From Teichococcus rhizosphaerae (GTDB lineage: Bacteria > Pseudomonadota > Alphaproteobacteria > Acetobacterales > Acetobacteraceae), in the NCBI RefSeq assembly GCF_002631185.1, contig NZ_PDNU01000031.1, positions 1 to 64,000 of the forward strand: a stretch of DNA of 64,000 bases, given 5' to 3'. Below the pieces are notes generated by a model, which saw only the letters and a list, made by a program, of their open reading frames with translations, was not told where the DNA came from and did not search any database. Of this stretch, positions 1-7,666 are shown piece by piece. Positions within the stretch are counted from its first letter, which is position 1. Each line of letters opens with the position of its first letter. The position numbers and the translations under genes were made by a program.

Positions 1-80
1 GGCGCTGCGCGCCTGACGTCCCTTGCAAGCAGGGCACGGAACCTAGGGGACCGGTGCATCGCGCCCCCGAGGAGCTCCCC

Positions 81-386
81 ATGGCGGACAAGAAGCCTGC
101 GGCCCTGACGCTGACGTGGGATGGTCAGACTGACACGCTGACCATCCGTCTGGGGCGCCGCCTCATCGGACAGTACTGCCACGACGAATGCGGGCACACC
201 GGCGTGGCCGCGGCGGAGAGCGTCGCCGCCGAGATGGCCGCCGCCGTCGGCATTGAAATCCGGCACAAGAGGAAGGGTGAGCAATGTCCGCAGATTATAA
301 CTGCATGGCTGCTTACAGGAGTGACCCACGGGCGAAGGCCGTCGAAGGGTTCGTCGCGGGCCTCGCCATCTGATCCAAGCTCATGA
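81..386 (+). CDS. hypothetical protein (small gene 1)
   Basis: This is a 101-aa protein of unknown function. The ATG at 81 is chosen over the upstream ATG at 54 because a GAGGAG ribosome site lies about 6-8 bases before it. The first 70 residues look like a real protein, with a Trp-Asp-Gly turn and a YCHDECGH stretch that could bind metal. The last 35 residues are Ser/Arg/Pro-rich and look like an out-of-frame read, so a frameshift near base 280 is possible. Its stop overlaps the next gene's start (ATGA), which suggests coupled translation. Confidence 0.5.
   Translation: MADKKPAALTLTWDGQTDTLTIRLGRRLIGQYCHDECGHTGVAAAESVAAEMAAAVGIEIRHKRKGEQCPQIITAWLLTGVTHGRRPSKGSSRASPSDPSS
284..373 (+). CDS. 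possible 29-aa ORF or frameshifted tail of small gene 1
   Basis: A 29-codon frame (start MSADYNCMAAYRSD, end GLAI) lies inside the 3' part of the preceding gene in another frame. GGAAGG at 271-276 is well placed before its ATG. Its composition is more protein-like than the overlapping C-terminus of gene 1. It is either a separate microprotein or the true C-terminus of gene 1 after a frameshift. Function is unknown. Confidence 0.3.
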   Translation: MSADYNCMAAYRSDPRAKAVEGFVAGLAI

Positions 387-550
387 GGAATGGCCTGCAG
401 GTGCGCGGCGCATTTGGCGGCGAGCACGACATCATCAACGTCTATGTGGACCTTGAGGAACTGCCGGAAGACAGCGAGGACGGACAGGAACTCATCCGCC
501 TCGGCTTCCATCCCGGCGAGGAAGCGGGGAACTGGGGTTACCACACCTGA
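383..550 (+). CDS. small acidic hypothetical protein
   Basis: This 55-aa acidic protein has many Glu and Asp residues in its middle third and ends GNWGYHT. Its ATG overlaps the stop of the preceding gene. It lies directly before the terminator at 571-606 and so appears to be the last gene of a short transcription unit. No family was recognised. Confidence 0.45.
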   Translation: MRNGLQVRGAFGGEHDIINVYVDLEELPEDSEDGQELIRLGFHPGEEAGNWGYHT

Positions 551-570
551 CCGGCGCGCCGGAGCAGGGC

Positions 571-606
571 AGGGCGCCGGGAACATCACCGGCGCCCTTC
601 TCTTTT
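571..606 (+). terminator. rho-independent terminator
   Basis: A perfect 10-bp stem (AGGGCGCCGG at 571-580 with its complement at 589-598) has an 8-base loop and is followed by TTCTCTTTT. It sits 20 bases after the stop of the 55-aa gene, so it closes the first small-gene unit. Confidence 0.75.
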
Positions 607-644
607 GGGGCTCCGGCAGAGTCCCCAGTCGGCTACAAGGATTC

Positions 645-1031
645 ATGCTCCCGTTCCCGACATCCCTGCGCGTCGCGGCGTCGAATGTTCTCGGCGGCTG
701 CGACTACACCTCGGCCCTCAAGGAATTCCTCGACCACGCCGCCCGGTTCGGCGTGACGCGCGAGTTGATTGAGGACGCACCCCCGCACTTGGCGCATCCG
801 ATGCACCGCGCGCACCTCGCCGCGGTGGCCGAGACGCTGGCGGAGCTGGGCGGCCTGACTGCGCCTGGCTGGACAGAATGGCCCGAGTTCGCGCCGCTCG
901 CCGAACCGGTGCCCGCGGATCCGGACCGGCGCGCCCGGCTGGCTCCGGTTACCCCGCCCGCCTTCGCCCGCCGCGGCCTGTACGGACCAGCGATGGCGGC
1001 TCTCTCGGGTCGCTTGCAAGCGAGCGGGTGA
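645..1031 (+). CDS. hypothetical protein
   Basis: A 128-aa protein of unknown function. The ATG at 645 is preferred because the upstream extension reads through the terminator. The N-terminal half is helical and Ala/His-rich (HPMHRAHLAAVAETLAEL), and the C-terminal half is rich in Pro and Arg. No signal peptide or membrane segment is visible. It lies between a terminator and another small gene with a strong ribosome site. Confidence 0.5.
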   Translation: MLPFPTSLRVAASNVLGGCDYTSALKEFLDHAARFGVTRELIEDAPPHLAHPMHRAHLAAVAETLAELGGLTAPGWTEWPEFAPLAEPVPADPDRRARLAPVTPPAFARRGLYGPAMAALSGRLQASG

Positions 1032-1071
1032 GCCTGGGGGCAGGGCGCCTTCCGCGCCCCAGGAGAGCCCC

Positions 1072-1209
1072 ATGCACCCCGACGAGATCTCCGACATCTA
1101 TGCCGAGACCATGCGCCAACTGCGTGAGGCGGGCGTCTCCCTGACCATCGGTGACGGAACCTCCTACGCCAGCTTCTCTACCGAGGACGGGCGCCTGCTC
1201 GACCAGTGA
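1072..1209 (+). CDS. small hypothetical protein
   Basis: This 45-aa protein starts at an ATG six bases after AGGAGA (1061-1066). It begins MHPDEISDIYAETMRQL and looks amphipathic and acidic. It was too short to be called automatically, but the ribosome site and regular codon use support it. Function is unknown. Confidence 0.45.
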   Translation: MHPDEISDIYAETMRQLREAGVSLTIGDGTSYASFSTEDGRLLDQ

Positions 1210-1365
1210 CGAACCGAGGGCATGGCGGTCGCCGACGTGGTGCGCGTAGGCCACGCGCTGCGCAGGGCCTACGCGCAGGGTAGACTGGATGTTGAAACCG
1301 AGCGCGAGGCAGGGTGGACGAACAGCGCCTGCCTTCTTCGCTGAGCAGCCGAGCAACTGAAATCA

Positions 1366-1399
1366 AGAAGGGCGCCCAGGATGACCTCGGCGCCCTTCT
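1366..1399 (-). terminator. terminator downstream of the tRNA
   Basis: An 11-bp perfect stem (AGAAGGGCGCC at 1366-1376 with GGCGCCCTTCT at 1389-1399) has a 12-base loop. On the minus strand it follows the 3' end of the tRNA by six bases and is followed by TTGATTTC. Confidence 0.65.
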
Positions 1400-1404
1400 G
1401 GTTG

Positions 1405-1481
1405 TGGTGCGCGCGGTTGAATTCGAACCAACGACCGACCTGTTATGAGCAGGCAGCTCTAACCGCTGAGCATACGCGCGC
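1405..1481 (-). tRNA. tRNA-Met (anticodon CAT)
   Basis: On the minus strand a full cloverleaf can be drawn. The acceptor GCGCGCG pairs with CGCGCGC. The anticodon stem GCCTG/CAGGT encloses the loop CTCATAA, giving anticodon CAT. The variable loop has five bases, and the T arm is GTTGG-TTCGAAT-TCAAC with one G-T pair. Discriminator A and an encoded CCA follow. CAT can also be tRNA-Ile2 if lysidinylated, so Met is the default call. A tRNA among unknown small genes is typical of phage or plasmid cargo or an integration site. Confidence 0.85.
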
Positions 1482-1488
1482 GAACTCT

Positions 1489-1797
1489 TCAGGCGTGACC
1501 AGCGGCCTCGCGAATGAGGCCCGCTAGCGGCAGGATCGGAGATTCCGGGTGCTGTGCGGACAGCGCCTGGGTCAGAGCCCGCTCGGCCGCGAGCTGCGCC
1601 TGGAGTTGCGCCACCTGCGCCTGTAGGCGCTTCGCGAGTTGGACGGCGCCGACCATGCTTTCCATCGCCACGGCCGTGGTACGCATGGACGCGGTCGCCA
1701 GGTCATTGGCAGCCCGCGCGTTCGCACCGGCCCCGATCATTAGGCCGTAGGCGACGTCGGGGTCGATGCCGTGGTGATGCGGGGCGGAGCCGAACAT
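1489..1797 (-). CDS. hypothetical coiled-coil protein
   Basis: A 102-aa protein. The ATG at 1797 is chosen because GAGGAGA lies just upstream; the longer frame adds 11 unconvincing residues. The N-terminus has a HHHG run and a Gly/Ala segment. Residues about 55-85 form a Gln/Leu heptad coiled coil (AKRLQAQVAQLQAQLAAER). It may be an oligomerising scaffold, like many small phage proteins. It lies just upstream of the tRNA on the same strand. Confidence 0.55.
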   Translation of the reverse strand: MFGSAPHHHGIDPDVAYGLMIGAGANARAANDLATASMRTTAVAMESMVGAVQLAKRLQAQVAQLQAQLAAERALTQALSAQHPESPILPLAGLIREAAGHA

Positions 1798-1915
1798 GAC
1801 TGTCTCCTCGGGGTCGCTGCAACCTGGCATTGAATTCTGTTGTCGTCAATGTCGATTGGCGTTATCTACATTCCAGACGACCCGCCACCCCAGCCTTGCG
1901 GGAGAGGAGCAGCGC

Positions 1916-2350
1916 ATGATGACCGCCACCGCCCCGACCACCGCCCGTGAGACCGTTTTGCTTGCCCTCGGCGACGCCTGGGAAGCTGCGGACGCCGCTG
2001 GGCTGGACGAACTCGCCCTCGACATTGAGGCCGACACGCAGGAAGCCCGGACGGATCCGGAACTGGCGCCGCCCCGGCCGGGCGTGCCTGCTGGATTGGA
2101 GCTCTGGGGCGCCGATGTCGTGCGGCGCCTGGCGGCCGCGCTGCGGGGCGGGGACGCCGCCGAGGCCCGGCGGCAGGCGGCGCTGCTCGAGGTCGCGTTC
2201 GGAACCGAGGGGGCGCGGTCTGGCCATGCGGCCGCCGTGGCTCGGCATGGTCATCGGCTGGTCCGGCGCACCGCGACCGGCTGGCCGCCGCCGGACCAGG
2301 CCGCAGCCGCCGAGGCGCTGCGTACGCTGCGCGGCGCTGCGGGGGGCTGA
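1916..2350 (+). CDS. hypothetical protein, Ala-rich helical
   Basis: This 144-aa protein starts at an ATG shortly after GAGAGGAGC. It is rich in Ala, Glu and Arg and looks helical throughout, with no signal peptide or membrane segment. It lies 70 bases before the next same-strand gene and probably shares its transcript. No family was recognised. Confidence 0.5.
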   Translation: MMTATAPTTARETVLLALGDAWEAADAAGLDELALDIEADTQEARTDPELAPPRPGVPAGLELWGADVVRRLAAALRGGDAAEARRQAALLEVAFGTEGARSGHAAAVARHGHRLVRRTATGWPPPDQAAAAEALRTLRGAAGG

Positions 2351-2420
2351 AGGCGCGCCTCCCTTGCCAAAGGTGACGGCAGAACTTGGGAAGGTTCCAG
2401 AGAGCAGGAGCATCACCCCA

Positions 2421-3194
2421 ATGTCCGTCACCACCGTTATCGCTGCCGCCCTGAAGGCACTCGTCGAGGGCATCAAGGCCGCAACCGGGAAGTTCGTCAC
2501 TCGGTCCCGAACCGTCATCCGCAATGGCCGGAAGATAGTCGAAACCACCTACGAATGGGTCCAGGAGAATGTGGCACCGGCCGTAACGCCGGTGGTCGCG
2601 GGCCTTGGACGCGCCATCTCGTCCGCTCGCGAAGCCCGTGCGGACCGCAGGGCCGTTGCCGAGCAGCGCGCACACGAGGTCGCCGTTGCCAAGGCGGGGC
2701 GCTCCGGCAGCGGCTTCTCCCTGAGTCTGTTCGGCCGCGGCGGCGCTGTCGCGGCCGAGGCCCGTGCGCCGAAGACCGAAGCCGAAATCAAGACGGCGCC
2801 CGCCGCCCCGCAGGTCTCCGAGGACGAGGTCTACGCCGGGAAGGTCCGCGCGGCCGCGAAGAGGATGGCGCGCGACCAGGCCGTCGACTGGTCCGGAGTG
2901 CACACCGAGCACCGCGAGTGGCTCCAGTCGCTGGACCGGCGCCAGCTCGAGGCGATCGGCGGCATCACTCGCGAGCGGGTCGTGGGGCACCTGGACGGCT
3001 CCCGCCTGCTGAACGGCGTTCCGGCCGTCGAGGCGGTGGCTGCCGCCCGCGAGGCCAAGGCGGGGCTGGCGGAAGCCCGCCACCCGCGTGTCACCGGCTC
3101 CGGCCTGGCCGACCGGCTGCGGGAGCGGCAGGCGGCCCGCCGCGCCGGTCAGACGGCGTCGCTGGCCGATGAGCTGCGGCACGAGCCTGCGTGA
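2421..3194 (+). CDS. hypothetical protein with charged linker
   Basis: This 257-aa protein starts at the ATG at 2421, after an AGCAGGAG ribosome site. Residues 1-60 form a helical segment containing YEWVQENVAPAV. Residues about 70-150 are a charged Ala/Arg/Lys region, and the rest is a helical C-terminal domain (DWSGVHTEHREWLQSLD). No catalytic motif is recognised. A structural or DNA-associated phage/plasmid protein would fit, but nothing proves it. Confidence 0.5.
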   Translation: MSVTTVIAAALKALVEGIKAATGKFVTRSRTVIRNGRKIVETTYEWVQENVAPAVTPVVAGLGRAISSAREARADRRAVAEQRAHEVAVAKAGRSGSGFSLSLFGRGGAVAAEARAPKTEAEIKTAPAAPQVSEDEVYAGKVRAAAKRMARDQAVDWSGVHTEHREWLQSLDRRQLEAIGGITRERVVGHLDGSRLLNGVPAVEAVAAAREAKAGLAEARHPRVTGSGLADRLRERQAARRAGQTASLADELRHEPA

Positions 3195-3305
3195 GCCCGA
3201 GCGGAGCCTGGACATGAACTGGGGGCGGCGCCGCAAGGTGACCGCGCCCTTTCCTTGCATCCGCCCCGGGTATCCTGGCCCCAGGCAACTCCAGAGGAGC
3301 GCCCC

Positions 3306-3677
3306 ATGCTGACCCAGGACCTCTCCGACATCGACCGCTGGCCTGACCAACCTTTCCCCCGCATTGAGATCATTCTGCCCGGCGAGGGCCGGGTGAGGTG
3401 CTTCCGCGTCGGGCCCATCGGGTCGGTGGAAGCGGCTCGCGCGCGGCGCGCGCTGCGCGGCTCCCGCGCCATCCTCATCGACGGGCGCCTACCGTTGGAC
3501 GTCACTGCAACACTCGACGAAGCCTTGCAGGGGCTGGACCGCTCCGGGCGGGCCTGCGACGAGCTGGACCTGCACTGGCTTCATCACCCGGAGAGCATCC
3601 GCGGCGCCGAGGCGTGCAGGCAGGCGGTCTATGAGCTGGACCGGCTGCACCGGATGATCCTCGAGGCCGACGGCTGA
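3306..3677 (+). CDS. hypothetical protein
   Basis: A 123-aa protein. The ATG at 3306 follows AGAGGAG at a good distance, the same leader style as the genes at 81 and 1072. The N-terminal half alternates strands and helices around a GEGRVRCFRVGP segment. The C-terminal helix (AVYELDRLHRMILEADG) could mediate contacts. No family was recognised. Confidence 0.5.
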   Translation: MLTQDLSDIDRWPDQPFPRIEIILPGEGRVRCFRVGPIGSVEAARARRALRGSRAILIDGRLPLDVTATLDEALQGLDRSGRACDELDLHWLHHPESIRGAEACRQAVYELDRLHRMILEADG

Positions 3678-3715
3678 AATAGGATTCGCGCTCTGCGGCG
3701 CCGCACGCTACGGCG

Positions 3716-4210
3716 GTGCCCATGGCCAAAGACTCCCCTTCCGCTGCTGAGGCGCTGCTTCGCGCCGTCCAGGATTACGAGGCATGTGCCGTGAGGCTGG
3801 CCGAGGCTCGGAACGAGCCACCCGCACTCATCATCCACTTCGCGCAGGAACTGAACGCCGCGAGCGCGGAGTGTGCCGCCCGCAAGGCGGAAGCGATGCG
3901 CCCGGAAAACCGTGGAACCCTCGGGGCCGTTGAGCAGCTCTACATGGCCGCCATCGACAAAGCGAACCGCCTCGTCGACGAAGCCAACCCGGTCGTGGAA
4001 GCCGCGCTGCGGGAACTGGCGGAGTCCGGCGAAGAGGGTGGCGCCATCGTCTTCAGCCTGCGCGGGCGCGGCGAGGATGGCGAGCGTGAGGTTGAAGCAG
4101 AGGTGATGGGGGACGGTGACGTGGTGCCATCACTAACCACCGGCGGCGGCGGCAGTGGCCACCGGTTCGTCGCGGTCTGGCAGTGGGCGACGAGAAAGCC
4201 CAGGGCCTAA
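3716..4210 (+). CDS. hypothetical protein
   Basis: A 164-aa protein; the start may be 3716 or the ATG two codons later (MAKDS). The first two thirds are helical and Ala/Glu-rich. The last third has a Gly-rich stretch (TTGGGGSGHRF). No signal peptide or known domain was seen. It is the last gene of the leading small-gene block. Confidence 0.5.
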   Translation: MPMAKDSPSAAEALLRAVQDYEACAVRLAEARNEPPALIIHFAQELNAASAECAARKAEAMRPENRGTLGAVEQLYMAAIDKANRLVDEANPVVEAALRELAESGEEGGAIVFSLRGRGEDGEREVEAEVMGDGDVVPSLTTGGGGSGHRFVAVWQWATRKPRA

Positions 4211-4247
4211 AAACAGAAAACGGGCCGCGCACCCCTGCGCGGCCCGT
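4208..4247 (-). terminator. strong hairpin with T-run on the minus strand
   Basis: A perfect 12-bp stem (ACGGGCCGCGCA at 4220-4231 with its complement at 4236-4247) has a CCCC loop. Reading the minus strand it is followed by TTTTCTGTTTTTA, a textbook terminator for leftward transcription; rightward there is no T-run. The IS lies just upstream, so this may be the original terminator of the OLD gene, displaced by the insertion. Confidence 0.65.
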
Positions 4248-4414
4248 GAGAGCCCCAGCAGCCGGGAGCGCAGTGTCCGGCCTACAAGGAGATAATGTAG
4301 GCGTAGGACGCTGCTTTCAACAAAAATCTACATGTTCAGTATGCTATCGCCGACTTGCTCAATGCATCTAAAGGAATCTTCGGCGCCCATCATCTAGCAT
4401 TTTCCTAATTGGCG

Positions 4415-4418
4415 CTAG
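4415..4418. repeat. CTAG target-site duplication (second copy at 5833-5836)
   Basis: The four bases CTAG occur directly outside both inverted repeats. Joining the flanks without the element and one copy restores a continuous intergenic sequence. No gene is obviously broken. Confidence 0.8.
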
Positions 4419-5832
4419 CACTACTTGGGCAGTTTATTGGGTGGTGGCAGGAACCTGCGTCGACAGTGCGGGCATCGGAGAGGTGTTGCGAGGTGGGCGA
4501 ACAGCCGGTCGAGGATGGCACGCCGGATGGTAGGCAGACTTGGTGAGGGTGGCGGACCCGGCATTCGGGTCGGCATTTTTTCCCCGGCTCATCCGACGGT
4601 GCTCGGCGAGGCGGAGGTGCTGCAGATAAGCGCAGGCGATGCAGGCCATCAGCGCATGTCGGTGCAGACCGGTCCAAGATCGGCCCTCGAAGTGCCCGAG
4701 ACCGAGTTCTTGCTTGAGTTGCTGGTGCGCTTGCTCGCAGACCCAGCGCGCCTTGATGGCGGCGGCCAGGGCGCGCAGTGACGTGCCGGGATCCAGATTG
4801 CTGAGATAGTACTTCCGCTCGCCACTGGAGCGCCATTCGCCCACCAGCCAGACCTCGTCGCCCGGCAGGTGCCGGTTGTTGGCCCACACGGCTCCATCGC
4901 CAACTCGGACGCGGGCGGCGGCGAACTTGGCGGCCAGCGCACCCCTGGTGCCCTGCCGCCAGGTGATGCGACGCCAGGACAGACCAGCCAGCACCTTCTC
5001 CGCCTCCACTGGCTCCTCATCGGGCACCGGCTTGCGCGCGCGTCCCTGCGGCGGCACCAACTGCACTGCGGCGCTGTAGACCTTCTGGTTGCGTGGAGTG
5101 CCGACGGCCCAGAGCAGCTCTCGCGCATCGAGGCCGTGGCGGAACGCTGCACTGGCGCCGTAGCCCGCATCCGCCAACACGGTGCCGAACCGCACGCCCG
5201 CGGCACGCAACCGGTCGATCTCCTCCAGCGCGATCTCGCCCTTGCTCTGCGGCACCATCGCGGTCTCAGGGACACCTGCTCGGGCACAGCGTCCTGGTTC
5301 ATCAGTCCACTCTTTGGGCAGGAACAGCCGCAGGCCCACCGGAACAGGCACCTCACCCTGCGCCAGGGTGAGCGACACCAGCGACTGGCAGTTCGCCTTC
5401 TTGCCGAGCTGGCCACAATACTGGGGCGCCACGCCGACAGACATCTCGCCCTTCTTGGGCAGCGCCGTGTCGTCGATCACCAGCCAGGCTGCTGGACCGC
5501 CGACCAGCTTGTCCGCCTCATGCGCCAGCACAGACCACAAAGGGCCATCATCCCAGGCTGGACTGGCGATGAAGTGCTGCAGCTGATCGTGACCACCCAG
5601 CCCCAGGCGGGCCGCCATCGGCTGCAGGCTCTTGCGCTCACCAGGGCCCAGCAAGCCCCGCAGGTAGAGCGGCGCCCAGGTCCGGCGCGTTCTGCGGCCG
5701 AGCACCTCCAGGAACGGCACCAGCCAGTGATCCAGGTCAGCGCCGCCACCATGCACAATCGCCATCCTCGCCTCCGCTGCATCGTTCAGCAGGGAGGTAA
5801 CCGTCACCCAGCCTCGAAGTGCCCAAGTAGTG
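4419..5832 (-). mobile_element. complete IS701-type insertion sequence
   Basis: The 1414-bp element is bounded by perfect 13-bp inverted repeats: CACTACTTGGGCA at 4419-4431 and its complement at 5820-5832. CTAG lies outside each end (4415-4418 and 5833-5836), a 4-bp target duplication of the YTAR type known for IS701. A single transposase gene fills it. Matching ends and an open frame indicate a recent, probably active insertion. Confidence 0.9.
4434..5765 (-). CDS. IS701 family transposase
   Basis: This DDE transposase moves the surrounding element. The start at 5765 (MAIVHGGGADLDHW, 443 aa) follows GGAGG; the longer frame to 5873 runs out of the element. Catalytic motifs are visible: the first Asp in WLVIDDTALPKKG, the second in VLADAGYG and the Glu in the QQLKQELGLGHFEG region. 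The family signature SVGVAPQYCGQLGKKANCQ is present. The stop codon lies two bases from the left inverted repeat. The final 45 residues are Pro/His-rich and may be dispensable. Confidence 0.9.
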   Translation of the reverse strand: MAIVHGGGADLDHWLVPFLEVLGRRTRRTWAPLYLRGLLGPGERKSLQPMAARLGLGGHDQLQHFIASPAWDDGPLWSVLAHEADKLVGGPAAWLVIDDTALPKKGEMSVGVAPQYCGQLGKKANCQSLVSLTLAQGEVPVPVGLRLFLPKEWTDEPGRCARAGVPETAMVPQSKGEIALEEIDRLRAAGVRFGTVLADAGYGASAAFRHGLDARELLWAVGTPRNQKVYSAAVQLVPPQGRARKPVPDEEPVEAEKVLAGLSWRRITWRQGTRGALAAKFAAARVRVGDGAVWANNRHLPGDEVWLVGEWRSSGERKYYLSNLDPGTSLRALAAAIKARWVCEQAHQQLKQELGLGHFEGRSWTGLHRHALMACIACAYLQHLRLAEHRRMSRGKNADPNAGSATLTKSAYHPACHPRPAVRPPRNTSPMPALSTQVPATTQ

Positions 5833-5907
5833 CTAGGCAACACCAGGGTCGCTCTCGTAAATGCAGGCAGCAACTACAGCCGTCAGAATTGGGCGTCTGG
5901 TCGCCAA

Positions 5908-7566
5908 TCAGAGGAGCATTTCCTCGAGATCCAGTACCGGAGCGTTTACCATTTCACGCACCTTATCGAGGAGAGCACCGATGGTGGGTGGAACAATACC
6001 CTTTTCGACGAGCTTTCGAGCCATAAAGCGCGCCATGATGGGCTTGCCAACCTGCGAGCCAAGAACGCTTCGGGCCTCTTGTTCCAAGCTGGCATAGAGG
6101 CCGGGAATGATGCCCTCTAGCTCCCCCCGAAGTGACTTCTCGTAATCTCCTGCCAGAATGGCGCAGTTCGCTGCGACGCAAGCAGCCGGTCGTTCGTCCG
6201 GTGTCATGCCTACAATCCCGGTCAGCTTGCGATTTGTCTCTTTCTCATTGCCACCAGAACCAGCATCGTTGTCAAAGACGAGGTAGATAGGGAAGCCGAG
6301 GCCCTCGTAGAGCCGGTAAAGCAACGGCAGGCTGTTCTTGCCGTTGGCGCTGACTACAGACACCCCCAGGGCGTCGAGGTTCATCTCCATGTACTCGGCA
6401 AAGATAGGCAGTGCGGCACGTTCAGTTGGCCCCTCCACTAGGATAACAGCACGGCCAAAGAATGCTTCCGCATGCTCCTGGCCGCAGGCGTGCCGGAGGC
6501 GCTCTCGTAGCAGGGCTTCAGTCCCCGTACTGGCTTCAGGCGATGCCATCAGATGCGCGGCAGATAGGCGGCGCATCCGCGTGCAGAGCATTCCCTCATT
6601 GTCCTCGTCGAGGCAGCGCTCGACTACAGCGATTTCGTCAAAGTTCTCAGGCGATACGAAGGCGGCCGAGTGTGTGGAGTACAGGATTTGGGCGCCCTGG
6701 TCGGCCATCTCACGGAACAGAAGGGCGAGGCTGCGTTGGGCATGCGGGTGTAGATAGATCTCAGGTTCTTCGACCGCGAAAACCGCATCTCCTCGAAAGC
6801 ACTTCGCGTATGCGCGGAAGAGGGCCAGTACGATGAGGTTCCTCATCCCAGAACCTGCTTCCTCAGGGCTCCGCTCCAACCCGTCCTCGACAAGGATGGG
6901 TTGGAGCGTCTTATAGAAGTTCAGCGGATCGAAGGTGCGGAAGTCTACTTTTACCTCGTGGCTGGTTCGGCGTAGCTGGGCTTTAAAGCCCTCGGCCATC
7001 TCTGTGACGAAGCTCGTGTATTTGTCTGTGCGCAGGATCTCTTGGGCTGTCCGCAAGCTCTGCTTGGCCTGCTCCTGCTGATCGAGGGGAACTTGGGACT
7101 TGTAATGGTCATTGAGGTGCCGGATGGCTTGTCCCCAAAGGGACCACTGGGAGGTGCCAAACTGTCGGTCGTAGTTGCGATCCGCATCTAGGTAGACCAG
7201 CGGAAAGGCTGCTCTAACCTCATTACTCAGGAAGGTAGGCGTCGAGTTGGAAGTGGTGGTGTACCTGGCGCCAGTGGCACGGGGTTCCCCATGGACGTAC
7301 TCGTAAAACAACCAGTCAACATTCTTTGGATTGGGCCGGAACTGAACCCCAACTTGCATGCCGCCGCGCCGTGATTTTCCGAAGAAGTCAGAATCCATCA
7401 GACCGTTAGCAGACGGCCATTTGCCGCCCAAAAGGAAGTCCAGAGCCGACAGGATGTTGGTCTTGCCGGAGTTGTTCGGGCCTATCAGGGCGGTGAGTTT
7501 TCCTGGGTAGAAATCCAATTCCCGGATGGAACGGTAGTTCCTAATGCAAACTCTCTGGATCTGCAC
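5908..7566 (-). CDS. OLD family ATP-dependent endonuclease
   Basis: This 552-aa protein has an ABC-type ATPase followed by a TOPRIM nuclease domain. The Walker A GPNNSGKT is at residues 29-36, the signature SGMRN at 239-243, Walker B VFAVEEPE near 261-268 and the STHS switch at 296-299. The TOPRIM glutamate is in ILVEGPTE (about 374-381) and the DxD in VFDNDAG (about 430-436). It starts with GTG after GGGGGA. OLD proteins act in phage exclusion. No UvrD-like partner is adjacent, so it fits stand-alone class 1 OLD rather than Gabija. It lies between the IS and decayed genes. Confidence 0.85.
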   Translation of the reverse strand: MQIQRVCIRNYRSIRELDFYPGKLTALIGPNNSGKTNILSALDFLLGGKWPSANGLMDSDFFGKSRRGGMQVGVQFRPNPKNVDWLFYEYVHGEPRATGARYTTTSNSTPTFLSNEVRAAFPLVYLDADRNYDRQFGTSQWSLWGQAIRHLNDHYKSQVPLDQQEQAKQSLRTAQEILRTDKYTSFVTEMAEGFKAQLRRTSHEVKVDFRTFDPLNFYKTLQPILVEDGLERSPEEAGSGMRNLIVLALFRAYAKCFRGDAVFAVEEPEIYLHPHAQRSLALLFREMADQGAQILYSTHSAAFVSPENFDEIAVVERCLDEDNEGMLCTRMRRLSAAHLMASPEASTGTEALLRERLRHACGQEHAEAFFGRAVILVEGPTERAALPIFAEYMEMNLDALGVSVVSANGKNSLPLLYRLYEGLGFPIYLVFDNDAGSGGNEKETNRKLTGIVGMTPDERPAACVAANCAILAGDYEKSLRGELEGIIPGLYASLEQEARSVLGSQVGKPIMARFMARKLVEKGIVPPTIGALLDKVREMVNAPVLDLEEMLL

Positions 7567-7666
7567 GCCGTCCCCCGAGCTGGCTTAATGGGTGACATAA
7601 TTGCTTACTTGGGCTTGCGTCACAACTTTCGGTTGATATCTAAGGCGCTGGTATTTGGCTTAGTCC

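Noticed and set aside
1866-3350. A 494-codon minus-strand frame across the small-gene block
   Set aside because: It has no ribosome site or domain and opposes two genes with good starts; typical antisense shadow in GC-rich DNA.
5908-7566. OLD gene as Gabija GajA
   Set aside because: No UvrD-like helicase gene is adjacent on either side; only an IS and pseudogenes.
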